This document shows positions 24,871 through 32,902 of a DNA stretch of 64,000 bases, piece after piece. The stretch lies in contig JACZKP010000156.1 in the NCBI GenBank assembly GCA_014860005.1, positions 1 to 64,000 on the forward strand. The letters are read 5' to 3'. The stretch comes from Verrucomicrobiota bacterium. Lineage in GTDB: Bacteria; Verrucomicrobiota; Verrucomicrobiae; Limisphaerales; UBA11358. Both the position numbers and the translations under genes were made by a program. The notes beneath the pieces are model-generated. The model made no database searches. It was given only the letters and a program-made list of their open reading frames with translations, and was not told the origin of the DNA. The number at the start of each line of letters is the position of its first letter. Positions within the stretch are counted from its first letter, which is position 1.

Positions 24871-26658
24871 TCAACGGCCCGTCCGTGTATTGCCGGTACC
24901 AAAACCGGTATTGAGGCCGCCCGTCGTGTTACGGTTCTGGAGATTGTTTTGCTGCCGGGTGTTCAACTGGCTGCCGGTCTGGCGGGTCGTGTTACGGTTG
25001 CGATTGACGTTGCTGTTGTTATCCGTGGCAATGACACTCTGCAATTGCTCCACAACTTCCTGCGGATCCCGGTTCTCCACCTTGATGACGGTGACCTTCA
25101 TCTTGCGCGAAGGATCGGAATCCAATTGCTCCACGATGTCCGCAATCTGCGCCATCAAGTTCTGCGCGGCGCTCACAATCACCGACCCGGTTCGCGGGTC
25201 GGGAACGGCCGTGACCTTTGTCTGCCGCACCTGGCGTGAGTTTTGATCGGTGGTCGTGCCACGATTGTTGGCCATACCGCCAAGCCCGAAGGGGAAACCG
25301 CGTCCCCCCTGGCCACGGTTGCTCTGCTGGGTGGTCGGGTCCGGAAACAGGCTGGTCAGGAGATCGGCCGTTTCCTGCGGGTCCGCATGGCGCAACCGGA
25401 ACAACCGCAAATCCATTATGTCATCCACGTCCACATCCATCTGGCTCACCAATTCCACGACCAGAAGCATTTGTTCCTCCGAGGCGCTCACGACCAGCGA
25501 GTTGCTGCGGTCGTCGGCCACCGCGACCACACGCGGCGCAGCCACGCGACCTGCTTGACTGCTGGCGGCATTGTTGTCGCCACGCCGGGGATCGCCCCCC
25601 CCGGGGAATCCGCCGCCGAAGAAGCCGCGAAAGCCGCCCTGCTGCCCCCCGCGGTTGCTGCCCGTATCCGTTTGAAACAACTGCGTCACGACCTGCGCCA
25701 GCGCGGTCGCATCCGAATACACCAGCGGAAACACCTTCAACGACGAGGAACTCACGCTGGCCGTGTCGAGCGCCTTCACCAACTGCACCATGCGGCGAAT
25801 GTTCGCGCGCGTGTCGGTGATGACGATGGCATTGGCCCCCTGGTTCGGCGTCATGGAAGTGCCGGTGGGCATCAATGGCTGGAGTGATTGGATCAACTGA
25901 TTGGCTTCGACGTTGCTGATATAAACGATTTGCGTGACCATGTCCTTGGTAGGCGGGATGTTCGTGTAGCTGTTGCCGGGAACGCCCGCGATGATTTCGG
26001 TGTTGGTCGCATCCACGACATAAATATTCAACAGATTTCCCTCGACGGTGGCAGCGTACCCACTGGACATCAGCGACGTATTCAGCAAGCGAATGGCTTC
26101 AGTGCGGTTCACGGGTTGGTTGGACCAGACCGTCACGGTGCCTTTAAGGTCCACCTTGGAGTTCGCACTGATGACAAAGCCGGCGGCGTCGCTCAGGTAA
26201 TCCAGCACCAGGCTGAGGGGCGCGTTGCGGAAGTTCAGGCGCAAACCGCTCGCGCCATTCGCGGGTTGATTGGCGGAGGTAGCCGCCAGCAGCGAACCCA
26301 GCGAAAGCGCATTGCTCGAAGAACCCATGGTACCGCGCGTGCCCTGACCACGAATTGAGCGCGGTCCTCGCGAATCCTGGGTTTCAAGGTTTTCGCCCGG
26401 CGACAGGTTTGTGCCCTGCATCGCCTGCTGGGCTTCAAGCGCGGCCCGGACCAATTCGGCCACGGCTTCCTCGGAGAAGCCATTGGTGCCATTCCCGTTT
26501 TGCGCCAGGAGTTGTTGCACGATTTCCGCGGGTTCCGGAATGGGCGACTCTTGCTCGTCATTCCCCGGCGCCACGGGTGGTTGGGTTTGCGCAACGAGCG
26601 CGAAGCTCACGGTTATGGCCATGAGGGTAAGGATTGTTTTGAGCATGTGTGTTTTCAT
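24871..26658 (-). CDS. gspD: Secretin N-domain protein (GspD-N, periplasmic ring domains)
   Basis: This 595-residue exported protein begins with a signal peptide (MLKTILTLMAITVSFALVAQ). After a Gln/Gly/Ser-rich region it carries an N0-type domain (LRLNFRNAPLSLVLDYLSDA, about 138-200). Three repeated N1/N2-type domains follow (QIVYISNVEANQLIQSLQPL; LKVFPLVYSDATALAQVVTQ; DLRLFRLRHADPQETADLLT), and then another such unit near 500 (MKVTVIKVENRDPQEVVEQL). Gly/Arg/Asn-rich linkers (GGFRGFFGGGFPGGGDPRRG) separate them. The C-terminus is Asn/Thr/Arg rich and lacks the channel domain, which is the next gene 25 bases downstream. It should form the periplasmic vestibule of the secretin. Confidence 0.88.
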   Translation of the reverse strand: MKTHMLKTILTLMAITVSFALVAQTQPPVAPGNDEQESPIPEPAEIVQQLLAQNGNGTNGFSEEAVAELVRAALEAQQAMQGTNLSPGENLETQDSRGPRSIRGQGTRGTMGSSSNALSLGSLLAATSANQPANGASGLRLNFRNAPLSLVLDYLSDAAGFVISANSKVDLKGTVTVWSNQPVNRTEAIRLLNTSLMSSGYAATVEGNLLNIYVVDATNTEIIAGVPGNSYTNIPPTKDMVTQIVYISNVEANQLIQSLQPLMPTGTSMTPNQGANAIVITDTRANIRRMVQLVKALDTASVSSSSLKVFPLVYSDATALAQVVTQLFQTDTGSNRGGQQGGFRGFFGGGFPGGGDPRRGDNNAASSQAGRVAAPRVVAVADDRSNSLVVSASEEQMLLVVELVSQMDVDVDDIMDLRLFRLRHADPQETADLLTSLFPDPTTQQSNRGQGGRGFPFGLGGMANNRGTTTDQNSRQVRQTKVTAVPDPRTGSVIVSAAQNLMAQIADIVEQLDSDPSRKMKVTVIKVENRDPQEVVEQLQSVIATDNNSNVNRNRNTTRQTGSQLNTRQQNNLQNRNTTGGLNTGFGTGNTRTGR

Positions 26659-27395
26659 TGTGATTCTCTTTCTCGTCGTTCCATCAGGCGTTTAAGAATT
26701 TCGGCTTCGTCGGCGGAGGAAGTTGGGTTTGTGGCGGCCGGTGGGCGGCCGGATTCAGAACCGTCGCTGCGCCGAGAACGGGACGCATCACCGCCTCGCT
26801 CCGAACGGCCGGAGCGATTGGCTGAATCACTGCTGGCGCTTGCGGCCAGGGCAATTCCACCGCGGGTTTCCGAAACCTGCCAGGCGCCCTCGTCCTCGCG
26901 GCGCATTTGCGAACCCACCGGCAATTCGATTTGCTTGCCATCGGCTTCGAGCTTCACACTGTTTGCCTGGATGTTCAGAAGCTTGTGGCCCGCAATAATG
27001 CCGTCGGCCTTCAAGACTTTGGTGAACTCGGACCGTGAACCTTCAAAAAACGCAAACGTTCCCTTCTCATAAGCCATCGTGCCGACCAGCGCAAAAGTCT
27101 CGACCGTGGTGGGACGACGCGTGGGGGTCGCGGGCCGCACCGTGCCGCCGGAACGGTTCGCGTTGAAAATGTTGCGCTCGGCGATGAGGCGGAAGGCGGC
27201 CTCGTCCAGCCGCGACGGAGCCGCTTCAACGCGCGGGGGCGCGGCGTTCGTGCTGGCCGGTCCATTCGTGGACTGCGCGGTAACGCTGAAGCCCATCGCC
27301 GCCAGCATCAGCGCGACCAAGAGCACCGGCCAAGTCTGACGTGGTGTGTTCACACCAGAACCATCGCACACTCTGCCTTTCGTGGGAATCTTCAT
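26655..27395 (-). CDS. gspC: GspC-like inner-membrane coupling protein
   Basis: This 246-residue protein has one N-terminal membrane helix (TWPVLLVALMLAAMGFSVTA). A conserved-looking periplasmic domain follows (LIAERNIFNANRSG, then ETFALVGTMAYEKGTFAFFE and LEADGKQIELPVGSQM), the pattern of the GspC homology region that docks onto the secretin N0 domain. The C-terminal 60 residues are rich in Arg, Ser and Asp. The start ATG at 27395 overlaps the stop of the GspM-like gene (ATGA), and its own stop overlaps the ATG of the secretin N-domain gene. The long frame upstream of 27395 overlaps that gene and is not used. The position next to GspD-N fits its partner role. Confidence 0.75.
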   Translation of the reverse strand: MKIPTKGRVCDGSGVNTPRQTWPVLLVALMLAAMGFSVTAQSTNGPASTNAAPPRVEAAPSRLDEAAFRLIAERNIFNANRSGGTVRPATPTRRPTTVETFALVGTMAYEKGTFAFFEGSRSEFTKVLKADGIIAGHKLLNIQANSVKLEADGKQIELPVGSQMRREDEGAWQVSETRGGIALAASASSDSANRSGRSERGGDASRSRRSDGSESGRPPAATNPTSSADEAEILKRLMERRERESQ

Positions 27396-27934
27396 CTTGT
27401 GGTGCTCCGGGGCGGGTTCAGCAGCAAGCCGCTGACCTGAATGACCAGCGCGAGTTGCGAGCCGTCCACGTTGCGGGTCGTCAACTCCAGCGAATCCACC
27501 TTCACTCCCAGCGGATCGCGCTCGATTTGATACAGAAACTTTGCAATGGCCGCGAGGTTGCCGCCAACATCCGCGCGGCATTGCAGCGTCTTGTAATCCT
27601 CCTGCGCCTCCTTCCACTGAGGCCGGATGGAGCTGACCGACACGCCCCCTTCCTTGGACCAGCGCTCAAAAGCCTTGAGCATTTGACCTTCGGCCTCGGA
27701 CTTGGCGTCCGCCAGGGTGTTGGTGCGCATGCGCTCCCATTGCTCGCGCAAGACAGCTTCACGCTTGATCACTTCCGCACCCTTGCGCACCTCTTCCTTG
27801 AGCTTCGCGATGCGGGCGGCCCGCTCTTTCCAGTTCTTCGTCAGCGGCGTGATCACCAGTTTGTCCGCCACAAGGAGACCCACCGCCACGATGGCGAGGA
27901 TGGCCAGCAATTGTTGTCGTTTGTTCAGGTTCAT
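27392..27934 (-). CDS. gspM: GspM/PilO-like secretion assembly protein
   Basis: This 180-residue protein has a short cytoplasmic N-terminus, one membrane helix (QLLAILAIVAVGLLVADKLV) and a long coiled-coil (WKERAARIAKLKEEVRKGAE to about residue 85). A small ferredoxin-like domain ends it (YKTLQCRADVGGNLAAIAKF, VDSLELTTRN). This is the layout of GspM and PilO, which pair with GspL or PilN in the inner-membrane platform. The ATG at 27934 overlaps the TGA of the GspL-like gene (ATGA), and its own stop overlaps the ATG of gspC. Sequence identity to named GspM proteins is low, so the name rests on structure and gene order. Confidence 0.75.
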   Translation of the reverse strand: MNLNKRQQLLAILAIVAVGLLVADKLVITPLTKNWKERAARIAKLKEEVRKGAEVIKREAVLREQWERMRTNTLADAKSEAEGQMLKAFERWSKEGGVSVSSIRPQWKEAQEDYKTLQCRADVGGNLAAIAKFLYQIERDPLGVKVDSLELTTRNVDGSQLALVIQVSGLLLNPPRSTTR

Positions 27935-29382
27935 TGTCCGCCGGCTCCCACCCATTGAAAGTTAAAGGTGAACTCCAGCGGCGTGCTGCCGCGGGTCATC
28001 TCGATGTGAACGGCTGAAATCTCCTTCGTCCGGCGCAACTCATCGAGCACCTTGATGAGTGCCTCACGGTTGAGCGCCGTGCCGGAGCAGGTCACGCGGG
28101 CCGGCTCGCGCAGTTCGATGGTCTTGGCCGAAACCGCCCCGGTCTGCGGGAAGGCCTCCGTCATCCGCTTGAGGATGCTGAGGCTGCGCACCGAATCGTC
28201 ATACCACGGCCGATATTGGCGGACCTGGTCGCGGATTTTGGTCAACTCGACCACGTTCGTTTCAATCTGCTTCCATTGGGATTCCCAGCGCCAGAGAATG
28301 ATTTGCTGGACGAGAAACGCGATGCCGACCACGAGGACCAGCGCGCCCGCGGCGGTGCCGGCATAAACCAGCTTCCCGGACGAATAACGATCGGAGAACT
28401 GTTTCCACGAGCTGACTTTGGGCGGCAGGAATTCCATCCCCGCCTGACCGGCCAGGCGACGCACCGCCACACTTAACGCGGGCGAAACCGCCGTGCCGGG
28501 CGGAAGTTTGATACCGCACTCACTCGCGGCATGGTCGCGCACGTGTTCGATCTTCAGCCCCAGCGAAGCCGCGCGCGCCTGAAGTCCCTCGGCCAGTTCC
28601 TGCGCCGTGTCGTTGCGGCCAAAAATCCGCAACCGCCGGACCGACTCGCGCAGTTCCGACTGCAACTGGCCCAGCGTAATGCGAATTTCGCGGGCGACCA
28701 ATTCCACTTGCAGTTCCCGCTCCGCGCCCGTCTGTTCAAACGCACCGTCCAGCGTCCGCAACACCGGCACGCCGCCCCCATGCGAAATCTGCATGGCCAG
28801 CGTGGTTTCCCCCGGCAGCAACGCGATGACTCCATCCGCCGTTTCCTCATGCGCCGGCTGCAACGCCGTCAAACCGAGCGAGAAGGTCACAGGCCGCAAC
28901 TGCGCCGCCTTCAGGACCGCTTCAAGCCGTGTGACGTGTTCGCGGGGAATCGCCACCAAGGTGGCCCAGGCCTCTCCCCCAGCCGTGCGGAAGCGCGAAT
29001 TGGCGAGCAACAATTCCTCCGGGCCGTACGGAAATCCGCGCTCGGCCTCAAGTTGCAGGAAGTCGGCGATGTCCTCTTCGGGAATATCCGGCAACTTCAA
29101 GGTGAGGGTGAGCGCCCAGTTCAGCGGCAGACAGACGGCACACCAGCGCTCGCGGATGTGTTCGGCATCTAGCTGCTTCCGGATTTCGCGGCCCGCGAGT
29201 TCGATTTCCGCAGTCAAGGGATCCAGCGAGAGCGAAGCGGTGAAGGCATTCTTGACTTCGACCGAACCGTTCGTGCGCCGCACCTGCACGCCCTCCAACC
29301 GGCTGCCGTCAAAGGCCAGACCGAGCAGCGAACCGCCGGGCTGCCGGGAGAACAGTTTGTCCATGTTTTTCAAATCAATCAT
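27931..29382 (-). CDS. gspL: GspL/PilM-like platform protein
   Basis: This 483-residue protein has an N-terminal actin-like (PilM/GspL cytoplasmic) domain: GSLLGLAFDGSRLEGVQVRR, then VCLPLNWALTLTLKLPDIPE and DFLQLEAERGFPYGPEELLL. One membrane helix follows near residue 345 (LVYAGTAAGALVLVVGIAFL), and a periplasmic PilN/GspL-like ferredoxin domain follows it. It thus combines PilM and PilN functions in one chain, as GspL does. It should anchor the GspE ATPase to the inner membrane and bind GspM. The ATG at 29382 was preferred; one at 29364 is possible. It overlaps the 3' end of the small frame at 29375-29620. Confidence 0.82.
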   Translation of the reverse strand: MIDLKNMDKLFSRQPGGSLLGLAFDGSRLEGVQVRRTNGSVEVKNAFTASLSLDPLTAEIELAGREIRKQLDAEHIRERWCAVCLPLNWALTLTLKLPDIPEEDIADFLQLEAERGFPYGPEELLLANSRFRTAGGEAWATLVAIPREHVTRLEAVLKAAQLRPVTFSLGLTALQPAHEETADGVIALLPGETTLAMQISHGGGVPVLRTLDGAFEQTGAERELQVELVAREIRITLGQLQSELRESVRRLRIFGRNDTAQELAEGLQARAASLGLKIEHVRDHAASECGIKLPPGTAVSPALSVAVRRLAGQAGMEFLPPKVSSWKQFSDRYSSGKLVYAGTAAGALVLVVGIAFLVQQIILWRWESQWKQIETNVVELTKIRDQVRQYRPWYDDSVRSLSILKRMTEAFPQTGAVSAKTIELREPARVTCSGTALNREALIKVLDELRRTKEISAVHIEMTRGSTPLEFTFNFQWVGAGGQ

Positions 29383-29620
29383 TGGATGATCGTGAAAGGT
29401 TCGGCGGCGGGTCCATTCGATCAGAATGGGAGATACGCCCGCCGGCATCATGCATTCCAGGGGCTTGCGCCGTGCTGGGCCGCAGTTGGCCGCAGATCAT
29501 TCCGCGAGAAGGATGATGACCGGGGACGATCACCCTATCCCGGCCGACGGGAGCGGAGTCAAAGTTGAGAGCCGGCAGCGCCTGCCACTGTTTGAATTTT
29601 GCTTTGGTGATCATTCTCAT
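29375..29620 (-). CDS. Possible small coupled ORF between gspK and gspL
   Basis: An 81-codon frame starts at an ATG overlapping the stop of gspK (ATGA, 29617-29620) and ends eight bases inside gspL. It fills the only gap of more than 200 bases among genes that otherwise overlap. The predicted peptide (MRMITKAKFKQWQALPALNF, then His-, Arg- and Pro-rich) has no signal, no helix and no family I know. It may be a real small protein, or simply a translated spacer that couples ribosomes from gspK to gspL. I cannot decide between these. Confidence 0.35.
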   Translation of the reverse strand: MRMITKAKFKQWQALPALNFDSAPVGRDRVIVPGHHPSRGMICGQLRPSTAQAPGMHDAGGRISHSDRMDPPPNLSRSSND

Positions 29621-31020
29621 CGCGCCTCCTTTAGGGCCGCCAGCAGTTCGGTGCGCGTGTCTTGTCCCAGCGCCCATCCCAAGTGGGTGAGGTCCTGCCG
29701 GTGCAGCACAATGGGCGCGTCTTCACTCGTATCGAAGACAAACCGCACGCGCTGATAGCCACGATGGTGGCGGCCCACCGCCGCGATGTCCGCCGTGAAC
29801 TGGTAACTGCGCGTCGTGATGAACGGGCCGGCCTGAATCGCAAGACTGTCCTCCCCGATGGCCTCCGCCACCCAGGCGACGCTGGTCAGCGCCGAAGGAT
29901 TGGACTCGCGATAGGCCACCAGTTGCGCTGCGTAGTCCAGCCCGATGCCCGGAACACATTCCAGCACGTACTGGCTCGCGGTATTCACATTCACCAACCC
30001 GTCGGTGAAACTGTTGGTGGCCGTCGTAAGCGTCTCAGCTACTTGAGCAAACTCCTCCTCGGTCATGCCGCTGCGCACGTAAAATTCCAGCAGGCTTCCC
30101 ACCGGGGTGTAAGTAGCGCCACCGCCTTGGCCGCCCTGTCCTCCTTGCCCACCTTGCCCACCTTGCCCACCTGTGCCGCCGGTCACACGCAGTTGCTCCA
30201 TGATCTCATCCGTGCGCGAAGAACTGAGCACTTCTTCCAAGTAGGCACGTAATTCCTGGGGACTGTTGGCATTTGTACCAGCAGTGGGTTCGCGACTGTA
30301 CACCGTGAAATACTCCAGCAAACCGGGATCCAATCGGCCATCCCGATTGTCATAGGGCGGTGACTCGTCCGCGTCATTCTCGTTGGGATCCAGAATGCCA
30401 TTGAGATTCGCGTCTTCGCCGTAAAGAATTTCCATGGTCATGCCCGCAACGAGGCGCAGTTCTTCAACGGTCTCGAACGCCGCGTTCTTAGTTTTGTACG
30501 GCCGCGTCATGCGGGCGTAAGTTTCGTCCTCGGCCCCATCCGTGGAGATGTCGCTGTCCTCATCCCGCCAGTCCATGATGGCAGCGGCAATTTGCGGCGT
30601 CATCCCCGGCAGATACTGAATCAATTCCGCCGTGAGCCACGGCGCGTTCAGATTGAGCTTGGCCGCTTCATCCACAAAGCCGTACGCCGGGCGCGCGAAA
30701 TTGATCCCCCAATCATTTGTATCGCGGCCAATCACCCAGAACAGCGCCTCCCCCACGGGGACAGCTTCGCAGGGAAATTCCACCGGACTGAGCATCTCGC
30801 CGGGATACGCCACGGTCGCCAGCAAATTGCTGACGTAACGCGCCGCACCGTCAATGGCTTGACCCGCCTCGATGGCGGCGACGCGGTTGTCGGCGGCGCG
30901 CAATTCGAGCCGCATGGCGTGCGCGAAATACAGCGTGAGCGCCACTAGGCCAAACGCAATCCAGAGGACGATGATCAGCAGCGAACCGGATTCCCGGGAG
31001 TTCTGTGCGCGGAGATTCAT
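29617..31020 (-). CDS. gspK: GspK-type minor pseudopilin
   Basis: This 467-residue protein has the prepilin-like hydrophobic helix (SGSLLIIVLWIAFGLVALTL) with a short basic leader, then the large GspK globular domain (LNLNAPWLTAELIQYLPGMT, IMDWRDEDSDISTDGAEDE). Two acidic loops, DANLNGILDPNENDADE and DNRDGRLDPG (about 200-230), look like calcium-binding EF-hand or dockerin-style loops. A GGQGGQGGQ run (about 283-300) is a flexible insert. A helix-hairpin-helix-like segment (VNTASQYVLECVPGIGLDYA) follows. GspK caps the pseudopilus tip with GspI and GspJ. Its ATG overlaps the TGA of gspJ, and it is much longer than the usual 300-350 residues because of the inserts. Confidence 0.85.
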   Translation of the reverse strand: MNLRAQNSRESGSLLIIVLWIAFGLVALTLYFAHAMRLELRAADNRVAAIEAGQAIDGAARYVSNLLATVAYPGEMLSPVEFPCEAVPVGEALFWVIGRDTNDWGINFARPAYGFVDEAAKLNLNAPWLTAELIQYLPGMTPQIAAAIMDWRDEDSDISTDGAEDETYARMTRPYKTKNAAFETVEELRLVAGMTMEILYGEDANLNGILDPNENDADESPPYDNRDGRLDPGLLEYFTVYSREPTAGTNANSPQELRAYLEEVLSSSRTDEIMEQLRVTGGTGGQGGQGGQGGQGGQGGGATYTPVGSLLEFYVRSGMTEEEFAQVAETLTTATNSFTDGLVNVNTASQYVLECVPGIGLDYAAQLVAYRESNPSALTSVAWVAEAIGEDSLAIQAGPFITTRSYQFTADIAAVGRHHRGYQRVRFVFDTSEDAPIVLHRQDLTHLGWALGQDTRTELLAALKEAR

Positions 31021-31859
31021 TGCTCACCTCCGCTGACTTCGCTGCTTGTATTGGTCCGCGCCAGCACCAGTACCGGCACAATCAGTTCCACCGGCGCGGG
31101 GATGCCGAGGGATTGGTTCTCGTGGTAAAGCTGCAATTGCAGTTTCAACGCACGCGGCACGTTGTTCGTCAAGCCGGTGGCTGAATCCGCCTGCGTCGAA
31201 TCCCAGGTGTCGCGCCAGGCGTTGCCGTCGAAATACTGGAAGGCGATGGTTTCCACACCGCTCATCAAGAACTGGTCTTCCGTTTCATCCTGCATCACCG
31301 GGAGGAGATTCCGCGCCACAGATCGGAAGAGGTCCAGCCCGGGGGTGTCGTTGGTGGGCGTTTCCAGATAATACGATACACGCTGGATTTCGCCCCAGGG
31401 TGCGTTGTCATCCACGATGCCCACCGCGGTATAAAACTGCGGCCCACTCTGGCGCGTCATGCTACCCGCCAAGCCGGAGGCTGTGGTAATGCTGGGCGTG
31501 CTCTGCAACGCACCGGAAAGCGGGCCGCCGGGAGGAACGAGATTAGCCAGGTCGCGCTTGATGACGGCAAGTGTTTGTTGAAGTGGCAGCGACCGTTCGA
31601 TGGCTTCGGTCGTCCGGGCGTGCAATTTGAACGCGCTGAAGAAAACAACCTGAATGGCACCCAGCACAATGGCGAAGACCAGCACCGCCAGGAGCAGTTC
31701 CAGCAAAGTGAAACCGGTGCGGGAAGGTCCGAGACGCGAAGGCCGAATTCCGAAATCAACCCGAAGCCGGAGGTACGAAGTCAAAATCCCTGGGCTGCCG
31801 ATTCGGTTTTCGACCTTCGGAATTCCATCGGATTTCAGATTTCGCTTTTCGGATTTCAT
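31017..31859 (-). CDS. gspJ: GspJ-type minor pseudopilin
   Basis: This 280-residue protein has the prepilin cleavage and helix motif GFTLLELLLAVLVFAIVLGA, preceded by an unusually long polar leader of about 47 residues. The leader DNA consists largely of degenerate copies of an ATTTCGGATTTC repeat. After the helix comes a GspJ-like body with RDLANLVPPGG, FYTAVGIVDD and VSYYLETPTND. The protein should be a minor pseudopilin of the tip complex. The start ATG (31859) overlaps the TAA of gspI by one base, and the stop overlaps gspK. A shorter leader would need a non-ATG start, so the long leader may be real or a start error. Confidence 0.82.
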   Translation of the reverse strand: MKSEKRNLKSDGIPKVENRIGSPGILTSYLRLRVDFGIRPSRLGPSRTGFTLLELLLAVLVFAIVLGAIQVVFFSAFKLHARTTEAIERSLPLQQTLAVIKRDLANLVPPGGPLSGALQSTPSITTASGLAGSMTRQSGPQFYTAVGIVDDNAPWGEIQRVSYYLETPTNDTPGLDLFRSVARNLLPVMQDETEDQFLMSGVETIAFQYFDGNAWRDTWDSTQADSATGLTNNVPRALKLQLQLYHENQSLGIPAPVELIVPVLVLARTNTSSEVSGGEQ

Positions 31860-32266
31860 TACTGTGACGCATCCACCAGCGTGCTGATTTGCAGGTCGTA
31901 ATCCTGCCCCTGCACCGGCACGCTTACCACCACCGTGACGAGCCGCATGGCGCCGTCCTCGCTCCACGGTTCGGAAAGCAACCGCCAGTTGTAGGTCTGC
32001 CAACCTTCCTCAATTGTGCCCTGCTGCGACGCCGATTGCCACTGGCCCGTTACGATCAGTTCGTTCAACTTGTTTTCCGCCAGTCGCGCCGCGACCGCTT
32101 TGCGTTCACTCACCGAACCGGCGCGGCTGGCGATGCGCAGGCCCTGCACCGCCACCGGAATCACGATGGCCATGAACACCAGCGCGGCGAGCACTTCGGC
32201 CAGCGTGAAGCCGGCGCAGGCGCGCTTAACGGCGCGCGTTGGTCGGATTGCTGGTTTGAATTTCAT
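31859..32266 (-). CDS. gspI: GspI-type minor pseudopilin
   Basis: This 135-residue protein has a basic leader (MKFKPAIRPTRAVKRAC) and the prepilin motif AGFTLAEVLAALVFMAIVIP with the conserved Glu at position +5. A small body follows with RLAENKLNELI and WQTYNWRLLSEPWSEDG, typical for GspI. It is a component of the pseudopilus tip. It begins 41 bases inside the end of gspH, so the two genes overlap in different frames, and it ends one base into gspJ. Confidence 0.85.
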   Translation of the reverse strand: MKFKPAIRPTRAVKRACAGFTLAEVLAALVFMAIVIPVAVQGLRIASRAGSVSERKAVAARLAENKLNELIVTGQWQSASQQGTIEEGWQTYNWRLLSEPWSEDGAMRLVTVVVSVPVQGQDYDLQISTLVDASQ

Positions 32267-32780
32267 AGCTCAAGCGATTGCGGCGTTGCGTGACCCGAAT
32301 CTCAGCATCTTTGCCCTGGCGGAACACCACCGTTTCGGGGCTGCTCAGGCTGGCGAAGCCGTCCGGATTGAAGCGCATGGTGTGCAATCCGTCCGTGGTG
32401 AGTTTCTCGTTCCTGTACAAACTTGCCTCGCCCGCCAGCACCGCCTCGGGCGAAAGCAGCACTTCGATCTCCAATCCTTCGTCCACGGAGAATTCCTCCG
32501 CCTGGGTGTCTTCCTCGACGAAGGAGGGATCCGCGTTTAATCCGTAAGTGCGCTGCCCGGTGTCAAACCACAGCACCATCGGCACGCCTTCGGACACGGC
32601 GCGTTGCTGCGCGTGGCGCGTCAGCGCCAGAAACCGGTGCGCCTCCGAATCGAGGGTGCGACCGCGAAAGAAGCGCGATAACGACGGCGCGGAAACTGCC
32701 AGCACCGTGGCGAGCAATGCCATGACAAGGATCAACTCGATCAAAGTGAAGGCGCCCCGGCTTGTCCGGCGGGTGGCCAT
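32226..32780 (-). CDS. gspH: GspH-type minor pseudopilin
   Basis: This 184-residue protein starts MATRRTSRGAFTLIELILVM, a short basic leader followed by the prepilin peptidase site and helix. The body has FRGRTLDSEAHRFLALTRHA and later MRFNPDGFAS and VVFRQGKDAEIRV, the GspH/FimT pattern. The ATG at 32780 was chosen because the upstream extension of the frame to 32900 reads through the palindromic spacer after gspG. It overlaps gspI by 41 bases. Confidence 0.85.
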   Translation of the reverse strand: MATRRTSRGAFTLIELILVMALLATVLAVSAPSLSRFFRGRTLDSEAHRFLALTRHAQQRAVSEGVPMVLWFDTGQRTYGLNADPSFVEEDTQAEEFSVDEGLEIEVLLSPEAVLAGEASLYRNEKLTTDGLHTMRFNPDGFASLSSPETVVFRQGKDAEIRVTQRRNRLSYEIQTSNPTNARR

Positions 32781-32783
32781 CCT

Positions 32784-32858
32784 GGCCGCAGCGGCTGTGA
32801 GCGCGATTAAACCGCGCGGACACCGCACGCTCGCCGGGCAATTGCGGCCGCTGCGGCC
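32784..32858. repeat. Inverted repeat in the gspG-gspH spacer
   Basis: GGCCGCAGCGGC at 32784-32795 is perfectly complementary to 32847-32858, with a 51-base spacer. It lies in the only sizeable gap between pseudopilin genes, just after gspG. It may slow transcription so that the major pseudopilin is made in excess of the minor ones, or it may be another small repeat unit. No T-tract follows. Confidence 0.5.
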
Positions 32859-32902
32859 AAGATGGCCGCGCGCCACTTGAGTTGTTGCGCTAATCGTCAC
32901 AG

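Noticed and set aside
23655..26658. Sequencing frameshift between the two secretin parts
   Set aside because: The second part has its own ribosome binding site and signal peptide, and the first ends with a natural low-complexity tail, so a single broken gene is unlikely.
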